Shown: positions 63,915 through 64,000 of the stretch, in pieces
Layout of the letters: the number at the start of each line of letters is the position of its first letter
Numbering within the stretch: the first letter of the stretch is position 1
Source of the DNA: Bradyrhizobium sp. CCBAU 51627
Lineage (GTDB): Bacteria; Pseudomonadota; Alphaproteobacteria; Rhizobiales; Xanthobacteraceae
Direction: 5' to 3'
NCBI RefSeq assembly: GCF_028128765.1
Contig: NZ_LBJG01000086.1
Location: 1-64,000, forward strand
Length of the DNA stretch: 64,000 nt
Notes under the pieces: generated by a model
What the model saw: only the letters and a program-made list of their open reading frames with translations
Told to the model about the DNA's origin: nothing
The model's database searches: none
Made by a program: the position numbers and the translations under genes

Positions 63915-64000
63915 GGGCGGGAAACTCGGCAGGGAAATTCTGAACGACAGGGATTGGGCCAAACGGCTTCGGATGGCGACATCCTTACGCGGCCACCGTC

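Overview
The window looks like chromosomal DNA from a Bradyrhizobium-type alphaproteobacterium. The evidence is high G+C, the aapJQMP amino-acid transporter, DUF3551, DUF6481 and MXKDX small secreted proteins, an NDUFS4-like complex I subunit, and short palindromic intergenic repeats of the kind common in that group. This assignment is inferred from gene content, since no database search was possible.

Layout, left to right. 0.5-1.7 kb: small proteins and tRNA-Cys. 1.7-11.6 kb (minus strand): a DTW-domain protein behind a four-gene MdtABC-like RND efflux operon (outer-membrane lipoprotein, adaptor, two pump subunits whose genes overlap as TAATG). 12.4-14.7 kb: a cyclopropane-fatty-acid-synthase-like methyltransferase and a cysteine synthase. 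14.8-19.5 kb (minus): aapJQMP, with a remnant that may derive from a SPINDLY-type glycosyltransferase behind it. 19.9-22.9 kb: cystathionine beta-lyase and a Na/Pi-cotransporter-family protein. 22.9-26.6 kb (minus): an operon-like group of ArnT-like transferase, PAP2 phosphatase, polyprenyl-phosphate glycosyltransferase and LAB_N protein, probably for lipid A or other envelope glycan modification. 26.7-34.1 kb (minus): the penicillin-binding protein 1C / alpha-2-macroglobulin pair.

34.5-40.9 kb is an accessory stretch: tRNA-Arg, many small lineage-type proteins, one frameshifted small gene and an orphan PLP-fold enzyme. 41.2-44.1 kb is a TRAP transporter (dctPQM). 44.2-51.1 kb is a leucine/isovalerate degradation operon (isovaleryl-CoA dehydrogenase, methylcrotonyl-CoA carboxylase beta and alpha, HMG-CoA lyase) with a divergent AraC-type regulator. 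51.2-56.2 kb holds DUF3551, an Lrp regulator, the complex I subunit, OpgC and several small proteins.

56.2-63.3 kb is the most unusual part. It contains an outer-membrane-protein remnant, then a large zinc-metalloprotease-like protein carrying seven related C-terminal modules. The last five modules repeat with an exact 324-bp (108-residue) period, and the gene is split by a single-base frameshift in an A-run. Next comes a decayed prophage (tail-type protein, lipoprotein, truncated phage protein, broken tyrosine integrase) ending at the 3' end of tRNA-Pro. The window closes with a DUF192 protein.

I found no CRISPR array and no intact transposase. The best candidates for further attention are the modular metalloprotease, the envelope-glycan operon, the orphan PLP protein, the enlarged AapM permease and the pair of ANDN/WPLxPFPxGW microproteins.
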